Origin: Fuscovulum blasticum DSM 2131
GTDB lineage: Bacteria; Pseudomonadota; Alphaproteobacteria; Rhodobacterales; Rhodobacteraceae
Assembly (NCBI RefSeq): GCF_003034965.1
Contig: NZ_PZKE01000022.1
Span: 1-36,692 of the forward strand
Reading direction: 5' to 3'
Length of the DNA: 36,692 nucleotides
The notes below the pieces were generated by a model. It searched no databases. It was not told where the DNA came from and saw only the letters and a program-made list of their open reading frames with translations. Numbering within the stretch: the first letter of the stretch is position 1; each line of letters starts with the position of its first letter. This document shows positions 1 to 8,088 of this stretch, one piece after another. A program made the translations under genes and the position numbers.

Positions 1-408
1 GACAGTTGCGAATTGTCGGTGGTGGCGGCCTTTGCCGGCGTCTTCGCGCTGGGGCTGATCGTGGCGGCGCTGTTCACACCGCTTTTTTCGTCGGTGATCC
101 AGCGCACCGCACTTGGCGGCATCGACCAGGCGCTTGGCTTCCTGTTCGGCGTGCTGCGCGGTGTGCTTCTGGTGGCGGTGGCCTTCATCGTCTATGACCG
201 CGCGCTGGCCAACCAGTCGATCCCGGCGATCGACAATTCCCGCACCGCCAAGGTGTTCGCCAACTTCCAGTCCTCGATCGACGCCTCGATTCCGACCGAT
301 GCACCGGGCTGGATCGTGGCGCGCTACAACGATCTGACCACCGTCTGCACGCCGAACGGCACGCCGGCGGCCCCTGCTGCACCTGACTCTGCCCCCGCAA
401 CACCGTAA
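1..408 (+). CDS. cvpA: CvpA family membrane protein (C-terminal part, cut by window edge)
   Basis: The reading frame is open to the first base of the window, so the true start lies upstream. About 135 residues are visible. Two hydrophobic segments (starting VVAAFAGVFALGLIV and near GFLFGVLRGVLLVAVAFIVYD) are followed by a soluble tail containing the DAPGWIVARYND-like end typical of CvpA proteins, then an Ala/Pro-rich stretch. CvpA proteins are inner-membrane proteins first linked to colicin V export, with no settled biochemical role. The gene lies just upstream of purF, the classical cvpA-purF arrangement, which supports the call. The TTG at base 13 is an in-frame codon and probably not the start. 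Confidence 0.8.
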   Translation, partial: DSCELSVVAAFAGVFALGLIVAALFTPLFSSVIQRTALGGIDQALGFLFGVLRGVLLVAVAFIVYDRALANQSIPAIDNSRTAKVFANFQSSIDASIPTDAPGWIVARYNDLTTVCTPNGTPAAPAAPDSAPATP

Positions 409-423
409 CCGCGCACAGAGGCT

Positions 424-440
424 GCGCCGCAACGCGGCGC
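424..440. other. Small GC-rich hairpin between cvpA and purF
   Basis: A perfect 7-bp inverted repeat (GCGCCGC / GCGGCGC) with a 3-base loop sits just after the cvpA stop. No T-run follows on either strand, so it is a weak terminator candidate at best; it may only be a transcript-end or processing structure. The rest of the 409-511 gap shows only the purF ribosome-binding site (GGAGG near base 501). Confidence 0.3.
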
Positions 441-511
441 GCCGCAGGTGGACAGCCGGGTTTGCAACGACTAGATGAAGCCCAATCCCGTTCCCGGATT
501 CGGAGGCCCTG

Positions 512-1984
512 ATGCGCCCGTTCCTTTCCCACCCTTTCGACCCGCTTCAAGACGGGGACAAGCTGAAGGAGGAGTGCGGGATCTACGGCGTCATCGGTCT
601 GGCCAACGCCTCCAACTTCGTGGCGCTTGGCCTGCACGCCCTGCAGCACCGCGGGCAGGAAGCCGGCGGCATCGTCTCGTATGACCCGGAAGGCGGCTTC
701 AACTCGGCCCGGCGCTTCGGCTATGTGCGCGACAACTTCACCAAGCCCGATGTGATGGACACCCTGCCCGGCCCGCTGGCCATCGGGCATGTGCGCTATT
801 CCACCGCCGGCTCGAAAGGCGCCACCGCGATCCGCGACGTGCAGCCCTTCTTCGGCGAATTCGCCATCGGCGGCTGCGCGATTGCCCATAACGGCAACCT
901 CACCAACGCCGCCGCCCTGCGCAAGCAACTGATCGAGCGCGGCTCGATCTTCCAGTCCTCGTCCGACAGCGAATGTATCATCCACCTGATGGCGCGGTCG
1001 ATCCAGAAGACGCTGGCCGAACGCATCAAGGATGCGCTGCGCGCCGTGGAAGGCGCCTTCTCGGTCATCGCCATGACCCGGACCAAGCTGATCGGCGTGC
1101 GCGATCCCTTGGGGGTGCGCCCGCTGGTGATCGGGCGGTTCGGCGAAGGCTGGGTGCTGTCGTCGGAAACCTGCGCGCTGGACATCATCGGTGCCGAATA
1201 CATCCGCGACGTGGAACCCGGCGAGATGGTGGTGATCGAGAACGGCACGCTGTCGTCATCGCGCCCCTTCGCGCCGGCGCCGTCACGCTTCTGCATCTTC
1301 GAACAGGTCTATTTCTCGCGCCCCGATTCGATCATCGGCGGCCGCTCGGTTTATGAAACGCGCCGGCAGATCGGCGTGGAGCTGGCCCGCGAAGCGCCGG
1401 TCGAGGCCGATCTTGTCTGCCCGGTGCCCGATTCCGGCACGCCCGCGGCCATCGGCTATGCCCATGAAAGCGGCATCCCCTACGGCATGGGCATCATCCG
1501 CAACCAGTACATGGGCCGAACCTTCATCGAACCCACCGACCAGATCCGCAACATGGGGGTGCGGCTCAAGCTGAACGTGAACCGGGCGCTCATTCGCGGC
1601 AAGCGGGTGATCCTGGTGGACGATTCGGTCGTGCGCGGCACCACCAGCCGCAAGATCAAGGACATGATCCTTGATGCCGGCGCGGCCGAGGTCCACTTCC
1701 GCATCGCCAGCCCCCCCACGGCCTGGCCGTGCTTCTATGGTGTCGATACGCCTGAACGGTCAAAACTCCTTGCCGCCACCATGAGCGAGGACGAGATGCG
1801 CGACTGGATCGGGGTGGACAGCCTGAAGTTCATCTCGCTCGACGGCCTCTACCGCGCCGCGGGTGAGGCGGCGGGCCGCGACCCCAAGGCGCCGCGCTTC
1901 TGCGATGCCTGCTTCTCGGGCGACTATCCGGTCGCCCCGGCTGACAAGCTGGCCGAGGGCTTCCAGATGAAGGCGGCCGAGTGA
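512..1984 (+). CDS. purF: Amidophosphoribosyltransferase (first committed step of purine synthesis)
   Basis: PurF transfers the amide nitrogen of glutamine to PRPP, giving 5-phosphoribosylamine in the cytoplasm. The 490-residue length is normal. The N-terminal nucleophile region is EECGIYG, with Cys22 as expected catalytic cysteine after removal of a short propeptide, followed by the glutaminase signature LQHRGQEAGG. The PRPP-binding loop VILVDDSVVRGTT lies around residues 366-380. The ATG is preceded by GGAGG at suitable spacing. The gene ends in a GTGA overlap with the next ORF, suggesting translational coupling. It belongs to the housekeeping flank, not to the photosynthesis genes. Confidence 0.97.
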   Translation: MRPFLSHPFDPLQDGDKLKEECGIYGVIGLANASNFVALGLHALQHRGQEAGGIVSYDPEGGFNSARRFGYVRDNFTKPDVMDTLPGPLAIGHVRYSTAGSKGATAIRDVQPFFGEFAIGGCAIAHNGNLTNAAALRKQLIERGSIFQSSSDSECIIHLMARSIQKTLAERIKDALRAVEGAFSVIAMTRTKLIGVRDPLGVRPLVIGRFGEGWVLSSETCALDIIGAEYIRDVEPGEMVVIENGTLSSSRPFAPAPSRFCIFEQVYFSRPDSIIGGRSVYETRRQIGVELAREAPVEADLVCPVPDSGTPAAIGYAHESGIPYGMGIIRNQYMGRTFIEPTDQIRNMGVRLKLNVNRALIRGKRVILVDDSVVRGTTSRKIKDMILDAGAAEVHFRIASPPTAWPCFYGVDTPERSKLLAATMSEDEMRDWIGVDSLKFISLDGLYRAAGEAAGRDPKAPRFCDACFSGDYPVAPADKLAEGFQMKAAE

Positions 1985-2340
1985 GCGAGGCTGTCGAAGC
2001 CTACCTTGCCGCCCTGCCCGCCGACCAGCAGACGGCGCTGCGCGAACTGCGCGCAACCCTTGCGCGCTTGCTGCCGGATCATCTGGAAGTGATGTCCTAC
2101 GCCATGCCCGGCTTTCGCCAGCCGGGGCCCAAGGGCCGCATGGTCGCCGGCTACGCAGCCTTCGCCCGCCACCTGGGTCTTTACCCCCATTCCGGCAACG
2201 TCATCCCGCAGATCGACTGCCACCCGTTCAAGACCTCGAAATCGGGCGTGCTCTTCACCCCCGGCAGCCCTTTGCCCGAGGCTCTGGTCGAAACCATCCT
2301 CCGCACCCGTCAGGACGAAATCGCGGCCAAGGGTCGCTGA
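1981..2340 (+). CDS. DUF1801 / YdhG-like small protein
   Basis: A 119-residue protein starting with GTG that overlaps the purF stop codon (GTGA). The sequence has the usual DUF1801 layout: an N-terminal helix (YLAALPADQQTALRELRATL), the conserved LEVMSYAMPGFRQ segment, then the YAAFARHLGLYPH and KSGVLF elements. Members are small cytoplasmic proteins of unknown function, sometimes linked to iron or stress responses. The overlap with purF suggests co-translation only; no purine role is implied. The family call is from motif recognition and is fairly firm; the function is unknown. Confidence 0.8.
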   Translation: MSEAVEAYLAALPADQQTALRELRATLARLLPDHLEVMSYAMPGFRQPGPKGRMVAGYAAFARHLGLYPHSGNVIPQIDCHPFKTSKSGVLFTPGSPLPEALVETILRTRQDEIAAKGR

Positions 2341-2365
2341 GCCTTCGCCTTGCCCTTTCATCTGT

Positions 2366-2399
2366 CCTCAAATATCCCGCAGGGGTCCGGGGGCTGCGC
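2366..2399. repeat. Possible Rhodobacterales intergenic repeat-like element
   Basis: The gap between the DUF1801 gene and the SDR gene contains CCTCAAATATCCCGC followed by AGGGGTCCGGGGGCTGCGC. This resembles a motif I recall from many Rhodobacterales intergenic regions, an AAATATCC core followed by a G-rich stretch. Only one copy is visible here and the pairing arm is incomplete, so the label rests on memory. It may act as a weak terminator or be an inert remnant. Confidence 0.25.
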
Positions 2400-2433
2400 A
2401 AGACCCTGGCCGACGCAAGGAACCAGAACCGCC

Positions 2434-3096
2434 ATGACCCAGAAGATCGCCCTCATCACCGGAGCCTCGCGTGGCCTTGGCTTCTCGCTGGCGGAACAGC
2501 TTGCCCTGCGGGGATGGCATGTGGTGGCGGTGGCCCGCACCGTGGGCGGGCTTGAGGCGCTGGATGACAAGGTGAAATCCGCCGGCCTGCCCGGTGCGGG
2601 CGGAGTGACGCTGGCCCCGATGGACGTGACCGACGACGGTGCGATGCGCCATCTGTGCCGGTCAATCCATGAGCGCTGGGGCGGGTTGCAGTTCTGGGCC
2701 CATACCGCCATCCGCGCCGATGCGCTGACACCGGCGCCCTCGGTCGACATGGCCGATCTGGACAAGTCCATCGCCGTCAACCTGCGCGCCGCCGCCGCCC
2801 TGATCCCGATGGTCGAACCGCTGCTGCGGGCCGGTCAGGGCCAGGCGCTGTTCCTGGATGACCCGATGCCCGGCACCGCCTATGCCGGCGCCTATGGCAT
2901 CACCAAGGCAGGCCAGATTGCCCTTGTCCGGGCCTGGGCCGCCGAGACCCGCAAGATTGGCCCCAGGGTCAGCCTGCTGACCCCGGCGCCGATGCCCACT
3001 GCGGTGCGGGCCCGCTTCTATCCCGGCGAGGATCGCAGCGTTCTGGCCGAACCGGCGGACGAAGCCCGCCGGCTTCTGGACCAGCTCTCAGCCTGA
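2434..3096 (+). CDS. Short-chain dehydrogenase/reductase family protein
   Basis: A 220-residue Rossmann-fold protein. The N-terminal cofactor motif TGASRGLG (residues 9-16) and the acidic VTLAPMDVTD element mark the SDR family. The catalytic pair Tyr154 and Lys158 is present (AYGITKAG), but the Ser usually found about 13 residues before the Tyr falls in LFLDDPMPG, where no serine is seen, so activity may be altered. The ATG chosen begins MTQKIALITG, which fits the family start; an upstream in-frame TTG would add 28 unrelated residues. The gene converges on tspO and its last 9 bases overlap the tspO end. Substrate is not predictable. Confidence 0.85.
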   Translation: MTQKIALITGASRGLGFSLAEQLALRGWHVVAVARTVGGLEALDDKVKSAGLPGAGGVTLAPMDVTDDGAMRHLCRSIHERWGGLQFWAHTAIRADALTPAPSVDMADLDKSIAVNLRAAAALIPMVEPLLRAGQGQALFLDDPMPGTAYAGAYGITKAGQIALVRAWAAETRKIGPRVSLLTPAPMPTAVRARFYPGEDRSVLAEPADEARRLLDQLSA

Positions 3097-3552
3097 GACC
3101 TGCGGATTCAGCCGCACGACCGAGATGTTCAGCGCCGCTGCGGCGCTGACCCAGGCCACATAGGGCAGGAACATCAGCCCGGCCCAGACATCCAGCCCGA
3201 AGGCCGAGATCGTCAGCAGCACAACCGAAACCCAAAGCCCCGCCATCGGCACCAGGGCCGCCTTGATCTTCTTCAACCCGAAGAACACCGGCGACCACAG
3301 GGTATTGAAAGCGATCTGCGCCGACCACAGCGCCAGCGCCTGCGCATTGCCTTCGATCGCCGACAACCGGGTCGCGGCAATCGCGCTCAGCAGGTAAAGC
3401 GTGGTCCAGGCTGTGGGGAACACCCAGCGAGGCGGTGTCCAGTCGGGCTTTTTCAGCCCGTCATACCATTCGCCGGGCTTGAACATCGCCCCGGTGCCTG
3501 CAGCCGCGGCGGTTGCAAGCAGGTATGTGAAGAAAATCGACAGGTTCATCAT
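3088..3552 (-). CDS. tspO: TspO/MBR tryptophan-rich sensory protein
   Basis: A 154-residue five-helix membrane protein. Family hallmarks are the FKPGEWYDGLKKPDWTPPRWVFPTAWT loop (Trp/Pro rich) and the AFNTLWSPVFFG segment. In Rhodobacter sphaeroides TspO sits in the outer membrane, binds porphyrins and adjusts expression of pigment genes to oxygen, working with PpsR. A GGAGG sequence precedes the start. It is downstream of crtB on the same strand, the usual tspO-crtB-crtI neighbourhood. Unlike Rhodobacter, crtC and crtD do not follow it; instead the housekeeping flank begins at once, marking the left boundary of the cluster. Confidence 0.93.
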   Translation of the reverse strand: MMNLSIFFTYLLATAAAAGTGAMFKPGEWYDGLKKPDWTPPRWVFPTAWTTLYLLSAIAATRLSAIEGNAQALALWSAQIAFNTLWSPVFFGLKKIKAALVPMAGLWVSVVLLTISAFGLDVWAGLMFLPYVAWVSAAAALNISVVRLNPQVSG

Positions 3553-3618
3553 GGCCCTCCTAAGCGCGACTCGCGCAAGGCAGCACCCGCCCGGAAGTCA
3601 GGTCGCGGTCATCGCCCC

Positions 3619-4632
3619 TCAGGCAGAGGCGCGGCGATTGCGGTCCCGGGCTTCAAGCTGTGCCAGAACCGACAGTAGCGCATCGCTGCGCCCGCGCACC
3701 ACCCCGCCCCTTGCCGCAGCGTTCACAAGGAAGGCAACTTCCGGCTCGGGGGCCGCGTGAATGATCGCAGGCTGCGGCATCACGCTGGTCAGCGCCGCCC
3801 GCAGCCCCGCCTCGCCCAGCCAAGCCAGCTTCTGCAGTTTCGAGGTATGGGCGCGGCGGGTCAGGCTGTCGAACCCGTTGCGCGCCACGGCGCCGCCGAT
3901 CCCGTCATAAATCAGCCGCGCCGCCCAGATTCCAGGCCGACAGGCAACCGGCAAGGCCCCGATTCCCGACTCCGACCGCCAGTAAAGCCGCCGCGCCTGC
4001 GCCAGCAGCCGCCGCACCACCCGGCGCAGACCGGGCGTCGGTTCACGCAAGGCGAAAAGCGCGTCGGGCGTGATCCCCTCTTCGGCCAGCCAGTCCAGCG
4101 GCAGATAGACCCGGCCCGCGCGGGCATCTTCGCCCACATCGCGGGCGATGTTGCTCAGTTGCATGGCCAGACCCAGGTCGCAGGCCCGCGCCAGCGCATC
4201 CGCCTCGCGCACCCGCATCAGCACGCACATCATCACGCCGACCACCGCCGCAACCCGGGCAGAATAATCCAGCACCCCCGACAGGGTGTCGTAACGCCGC
4301 CCCGTGGCATCCCAGGCCATGCCTTCCAGCAGGGCGTCGGGCAGTTCCCGCGGCATCTCGAACTCTTCCACCACGGCGGCGAAGGCACGGTCCGGCGCGG
4401 CGTCGAAGGGGTGGCCGGCATAGATCCGGTCCAGCCGGTCACGCAGGTGCAGGACGGCTTCGGTCTTGTCGGCGCCTTCGTCCACCGCGTCATCGCTCAG
4501 CCGGCAGAAGGCATAGAGCGCCAGCGCCGGATCGCAGACCCGGCGCGGCAGCAACCGCGAGGCCGAATGGAACGACAGCGATCCGGTGCGGATCGCGGCC
4601 CGGCAGGCCAGAAGATCCGCCTCGGCGATCAT
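3619..4632 (-). CDS. crtB: Phytoene synthase
   Basis: CrtB condenses two geranylgeranyl diphosphates to phytoene, the first carotenoid-specific step. The 337-residue protein contains both aspartate-rich substrate-Mg motifs of the squalene/phytoene synthase fold: DDAVDEG (Asp47, Asp48, Asp51) and NIARDVGED (Asp165, Asp169). The Cys and Tyr of LALYAFCRLSDD are as expected. The ATG overlaps the crtI stop codon (ATGA), so the two are coupled. The substrate-producing crtE is not in this window. Confidence 0.96.
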   Translation of the reverse strand: MIAEADLLACRAAIRTGSLSFHSASRLLPRRVCDPALALYAFCRLSDDAVDEGADKTEAVLHLRDRLDRIYAGHPFDAAPDRAFAAVVEEFEMPRELPDALLEGMAWDATGRRYDTLSGVLDYSARVAAVVGVMMCVLMRVREADALARACDLGLAMQLSNIARDVGEDARAGRVYLPLDWLAEEGITPDALFALREPTPGLRRVVRRLLAQARRLYWRSESGIGALPVACRPGIWAARLIYDGIGGAVARNGFDSLTRRAHTSKLQKLAWLGEAGLRAALTSVMPQPAIIHAAPEPEVAFLVNAAARGGVVRGRSDALLSVLAQLEARDRNRRASA

Positions 4633-6224
4633 TCCGCCGCCATCCGGTAGGCCCGCGCCCGCAGGTGCGGCGCATCGGGAATCAGTTGCGCCGTCACCTC
4701 GGCCGAGCCGATCACCCCCGGCACCCCCGCCCCAGGATGGGTGCCCGCACCCACCATGTAAAGGCCGGGCAGCTCTTCGGAAATGTTGTGCGGCCGGAAC
4801 CAGGCCGATTGCAGGATGCGCGGTTCCAGCGAGAACCCGGCGCCATAGGGCGACAGGTAGCGGTCGCGGAAGGTTTCCGGCGTGAAGACAAGGCTTTCGG
4901 TGATCTTGCTGCGGAAGCCGGGGATCAGCCGTTCCTCCAGCACCGCGGCGACCTTTTCCTTGTAACGGTCGGCCTCGGCCGCCCAGTCCACCGGGTTCTT
5001 CGCAAGATTCGGCACGGGCGACAGCACATAGAACGTATCATCCCCGCGCGGCGCGACCGACGGGTCGGTCACACTGGGACGATGGACATAAAGGCTCATG
5101 TCGTCGGCCAGCTTGCCGTTTTCGAAGATGTCCTTGATATGGGCCTGATAGCGCGGCCCGACCACGATGGTGTGGTGCCCCACGTCGCGCCATTGGGTCG
5201 AGGTGCCCTTGGTGCCGAAGTACCAGACGAACAGCCCCATCGACCAGCGTTTGGCCGCCAGACGCTCCGGCGTCCAGCGCCATTTGAAACGGTTGCGCAT
5301 CAGCCTGTCATAGGTATGGCCGGGGTCGGCGTTCGAAACCACCACCGCCGCGGGCAGCACGGTTCCATTGCCCAACCGAACGCCCGCGGCGCGGTTGTCC
5401 TGCGCCAGGATCTCGTCCACCTCCTGCCCCAGGAGGACAGTGCCCCCCTGCAGCTTGATGACCTTGACCATCGCATCCGCGATGGCCTGGATGCCGCCTT
5501 GTGCGTAATGCACGCCAAAGGCCTTTTCCAGATGGCTGACCAGCCCGTACATCGAGGTGACGTGGAACGGATCGCCGCCGATGAACAGCGGGTGGAACGA
5601 CAGCGCAAAGCGCAGGTGACGGTCCAGCACACGCCGGGCAGCGTGGTCATGGATCGACCGATCTGCGCGCATCATGGCGAATTTCGGCAGCACCTTGATC
5701 AGATCCCACAGCTTGTGCTGCGGGCGGCGGCCAAGGCCTTCATAGCCAAAGGAATAGCGTTCTTCCGCATCCTTCAGGAACTGCTCGTATCCCTTGAGGT
5801 CCGATTTGCGGATTCGCTCGACCTCGGCCTTCATGGCGGCCGGATCACCGCGCATGGTGAAGGTCTCGCCATCATGGAAGCGGATTTCGTAGTAAGGGTC
5901 CATCGCGACCAGTTTCACATCCTGGTCGAAATCGCGGCCGCAGACGGCCCACAGATCGCGCAACCCCTGCGGGACGGTCACGATGGTGGGGCCAAGATCG
6001 AACCTGTGCCCGCCCTTGGTGATGGACGACCCGCGCCCGCCGGCACGGTCCAGCTTGTCGACCACGGTCACCTGATACCCCTTGGCCCCCAGCCGCATGG
6101 CTGCGGCAAGCCCCCCAAGGCCTGCACCGATGACCACGGCGGCCGTCGGATCGGGTTTCGGCATGGAAACAGGGGCAGCAGGGCTGGCGGGGGGGATGGA
6201 GGATGCTTGGGTCATGGCTTTCAT
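4629..6224 (-). CDS. crtI: Phytoene desaturase (spheroidene-pathway type)
   Basis: CrtI is a membrane-associated FAD enzyme that desaturates phytoene, three steps to neurosporene in the spheroidene pathway. The dinucleotide motif VVIGAGLGGLAAAMRLGAKG lies near residues 30-49 and the C-terminal family signature VGAGTHPGAGVPGVIGSAE is intact. Length with this start is 531 residues, a little longer than Rhodobacter CrtI (about 518), because of a Pro/Ser/Ala-rich leader. ATGs at 6215 and 6164 are alternatives. No Shine-Dalgarno is seen before any of them, and a PpsR box ends 7 bases upstream of the first ATG. It is the first gene of crtI-crtB-tspO, divergent from crtA. Confidence 0.95.
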   Translation of the reverse strand: MKAMTQASSIPPASPAAPVSMPKPDPTAAVVIGAGLGGLAAAMRLGAKGYQVTVVDKLDRAGGRGSSITKGGHRFDLGPTIVTVPQGLRDLWAVCGRDFDQDVKLVAMDPYYEIRFHDGETFTMRGDPAAMKAEVERIRKSDLKGYEQFLKDAEERYSFGYEGLGRRPQHKLWDLIKVLPKFAMMRADRSIHDHAARRVLDRHLRFALSFHPLFIGGDPFHVTSMYGLVSHLEKAFGVHYAQGGIQAIADAMVKVIKLQGGTVLLGQEVDEILAQDNRAAGVRLGNGTVLPAAVVVSNADPGHTYDRLMRNRFKWRWTPERLAAKRWSMGLFVWYFGTKGTSTQWRDVGHHTIVVGPRYQAHIKDIFENGKLADDMSLYVHRPSVTDPSVAPRGDDTFYVLSPVPNLAKNPVDWAAEADRYKEKVAAVLEERLIPGFRSKITESLVFTPETFRDRYLSPYGAGFSLEPRILQSAWFRPHNISEELPGLYMVGAGTHPGAGVPGVIGSAEVTAQLIPDAPHLRARAYRMAAE

Positions 6225-6231
6225 GATAGAC

Positions 6232-6249
6232 TGTCAATCCAAATTGACA
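6232..6249. promoter_or_regulatory. PpsR/CrtJ binding box (crtI-proximal)
   Basis: TGTCAATCCAAATTGACA fits the PpsR/CrtJ consensus TGT-N12-ACA, with the longer TGTCAA/TTGACA half-sites. It lies 7 bases from the crtI ATG, in the divergent crtI-crtA control region. A second box is 76 bp away, so cooperative binding by a PpsR tetramer is plausible. Confidence 0.88.
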
Positions 6250-6307
6250 ATATGTCGCCTTGGCGCAGTGATATATGTCATTTTCTCTTCCGTCCCACTG
6301 CATTAAT

Positions 6308-6325
6308 TGTCACACATAGTTGACA
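6308..6325. promoter_or_regulatory. PpsR/CrtJ binding box (crtA-proximal)
   Basis: TGTCACACATAGTTGACA matches TGT-N12-ACA and ends 18 bases before the crtA ATG. Its right half-site is the full TTGACA. With the crtI-proximal box it should repress both divergent units under oxygen, as known for crtI-crtA in Rhodobacter. Confidence 0.85.
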
Positions 6326-6343
6326 CTCAAGGGACCGCGCCCG

Positions 6344-7060
6344 ATGCCCGTCGCCAGCCTCAGCCTGTTCCGCTTTGACGGAACGCTTGACCGCCTCTGG
6401 GTGGTCACGCAGATGGTGTCGGCCCGGCTGACCTTGCGGAACGAATCTGCGCTGCGCTTCTGGAAACTTTGCGGATCTGGCACCGGCGAAGGGTTCACCC
6501 CCCGGCCCAACTGGGGTGTCTGGGCCATCATGGCCACCTGGGACGATCTGGAAACCGCCCGCGCCCGCACGGCGCAAAGCCCTGTCTGGCAACGCTGGCG
6601 GGCCCATGCCGATGAATCCGCCACGGTTTTTCTGGCCCCGGTTTCCTCACGCGGGACATGGGGCGGTGTGAACCCGTTTCCCGCCGGGCCAGACAGTGGC
6701 ACCGGCCCGCTGGTCGCGCTGACCCGCGCCAGCATCAAGCCCGGCAATGCCCGCCGTTTCTGGGCGCGCGAGCCAGAAATCTCGGCCCGGATCGGCGCCG
6801 ATCCGAACGTGATCTTCAAGATCGGCATTGGCGAACTGCCCTTGCTGCATCAGGTTACCTTCTCGGTCTGGCCCGATGCGGCCACCATGGCCGCCTTTGC
6901 ACACGGCAACACGCCGCACGGATTGGCCATCAAGTCCGTGCGCGAGGAGAACTGGTTCTCCGAAGAACTTTACGCCCGCTTCCGCCTGCTTGGCGCCGAA
7001 GGCCGGTGGGAGGGGCGCGCCCTTTCCGACCGGCTTGGCACCGCCACGGTGGCAGCCTGA
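6344..7060 (+). CDS. crtA: Spheroidene monooxygenase
   Basis: CrtA uses oxygen to put a keto group on spheroidene, giving spheroidenone, the red carotenoid made under oxic conditions. The 238-residue protein begins MPVASLSLFRFDGTLDRLWV and holds the conserved FWKLCGSGTGEGF, WGVWAIMATW and FKIGIGELP segments of the family. The ATG is preferred over an upstream TTG that lies inside the PpsR box. It heads crtA-bchI-bchD-orf-bchO. The enzymes that make its substrate (CrtC, CrtD, CrtF) are not encoded here and must be elsewhere if the pathway is complete. Confidence 0.95.
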   Translation: MPVASLSLFRFDGTLDRLWVVTQMVSARLTLRNESALRFWKLCGSGTGEGFTPRPNWGVWAIMATWDDLETARARTAQSPVWQRWRAHADESATVFLAPVSSRGTWGGVNPFPAGPDSGTGPLVALTRASIKPGNARRFWAREPEISARIGADPNVIFKIGIGELPLLHQVTFSVWPDAATMAAFAHGNTPHGLAIKSVREENWFSEELYARFRLLGAEGRWEGRALSDRLGTATVAA

Positions 7061-7083
7061 ACCGCCTGAAAGGACACCGGGAC

Positions 7084-8088
7084 ATGCGTCAGCCTTTCCC
7101 CTTCTCGGCCATCGTCGGCCAGGACGCCATGAAAACCGCCATGGTGCTGACCGCCATCGACCCCGGCATCGGGGGCGTGCTGGTCTTCGGTGACCGCGGC
7201 ACCGGCAAATCCACCGCTGTTCGCGCCCTTGCCGCCCTGCTGCCGCCGATCGAGGCGGTCGAAGGCTGCCCGGTGAACTCGGCCCGGCGCGAGCTGTGCC
7301 CCGACTGGGCGTTGATCACATCCGACCGCATCATCACCAAGCCTACCCCCGTGGTCGACCTGCCGCTTGGCGTGACCGAAGACCGCGTTGTCGGCGCGCT
7401 GGACATCGAACGCGCCCTGACCCGGGGCGAAAAGGCCTTTGAGCCGGGCCTTCTGGCCCGCGCCAACCGTGGCTACCTTTACATCGACGAAGTGAACCTG
7501 CTGGAAGACCACATCGTCGATCTGCTGCTGGACGTGGCGCAGTCGGGCGAGAACGTGGTCGAACGCGAAGGCTTGTCGATCCGCCACCCGGCGCGGTTCG
7601 TGCTGGTCGGCTCAGGCAACCCGGAAGAGGGCGAACTGCGGCCGCAATTGCTGGACCGGTTCGGCCTGTCGGTCGAAGTCACCTCGCCGCGCGACATCGA
7701 CACCCGGGTCGAGGTGATCAAGCGCCGCGACGCCTATGAGAACGATCACGAGACGTTCATGTCCTTGTGGCGCCCGATGGATGCGGGCCTGCGCAACCAG
7801 ATTCTGGCCGCGCGCGAGGCGTTGCCGAAGCTGGACACCCCCAACACCACCCTGCACGATTGCGCGGCCCTGTGCATCGCGCTTGGGTCTGACGGGCTGC
7901 GCGGGGAACTGACGCTGCTGCGCGCCGCACGCGCCCTGGCCGCCTTTGAAGGCGCCCCCGCCGTGGCCCGCAGCCACCTGCGCGCGGTTGCCCCCATGGC
8001 CCTGTCGCACCGCCTGCGCCGCGACCCGCTGGATGAAGCCGGATCGGGCGCCCGCGTCGCGCGATCCCTGACCGAGGTGTTGCCCTGA
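7084..8088 (+). CDS. bchI: Magnesium chelatase ATPase subunit I
   Basis: BchI is the AAA+ motor of Mg-chelatase, which inserts Mg2+ into protoporphyrin IX on BchH. The 334-residue length is typical. Walker A is GDRGTGKST (residues 36-44), Walker B is YLYIDE (131-136), and a sensor-type segment VGSGNPEEGELRPQLLDRF follows. The start ATGCGTCAG is preceded by an AAAGGA ribosome-binding site (bases 7069-7074). The stop codon TGA is immediately followed by TC, forming the TGATC junction with bchD discussed in that entry. Confidence 0.97.
   Translation: MRQPFPFSAIVGQDAMKTAMVLTAIDPGIGGVLVFGDRGTGKSTAVRALAALLPPIEAVEGCPVNSARRELCPDWALITSDRIITKPTPVVDLPLGVTEDRVVGALDIERALTRGEKAFEPGLLARANRGYLYIDEVNLLEDHIVDLLLDVAQSGENVVEREGLSIRHPARFVLVGSGNPEEGELRPQLLDRFGLSVEVTSPRDIDTRVEVIKRRDAYENDHETFMSLWRPMDAGLRNQILAAREALPKLDTPNTTLHDCAALCIALGSDGLRGELTLLRAARALAAFEGAPAVARSHLRAVAPMALSHRLRRDPLDEAGSGARVARSLTEVLP
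8074..8079 (+). promoter_or_regulatory. Shine-Dalgarno sequence inside bchI end, pointing to an early bchD start
   Basis: GAGGTG lies in the last codons of bchI, 8 bases before the ATC at 8088 and 5 before the CTG at 8085. Both codons are in the bchD frame. No comparable site precedes the TTG at 8148. This supports initiation at the bchI-bchD junction. Confidence 0.6.
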
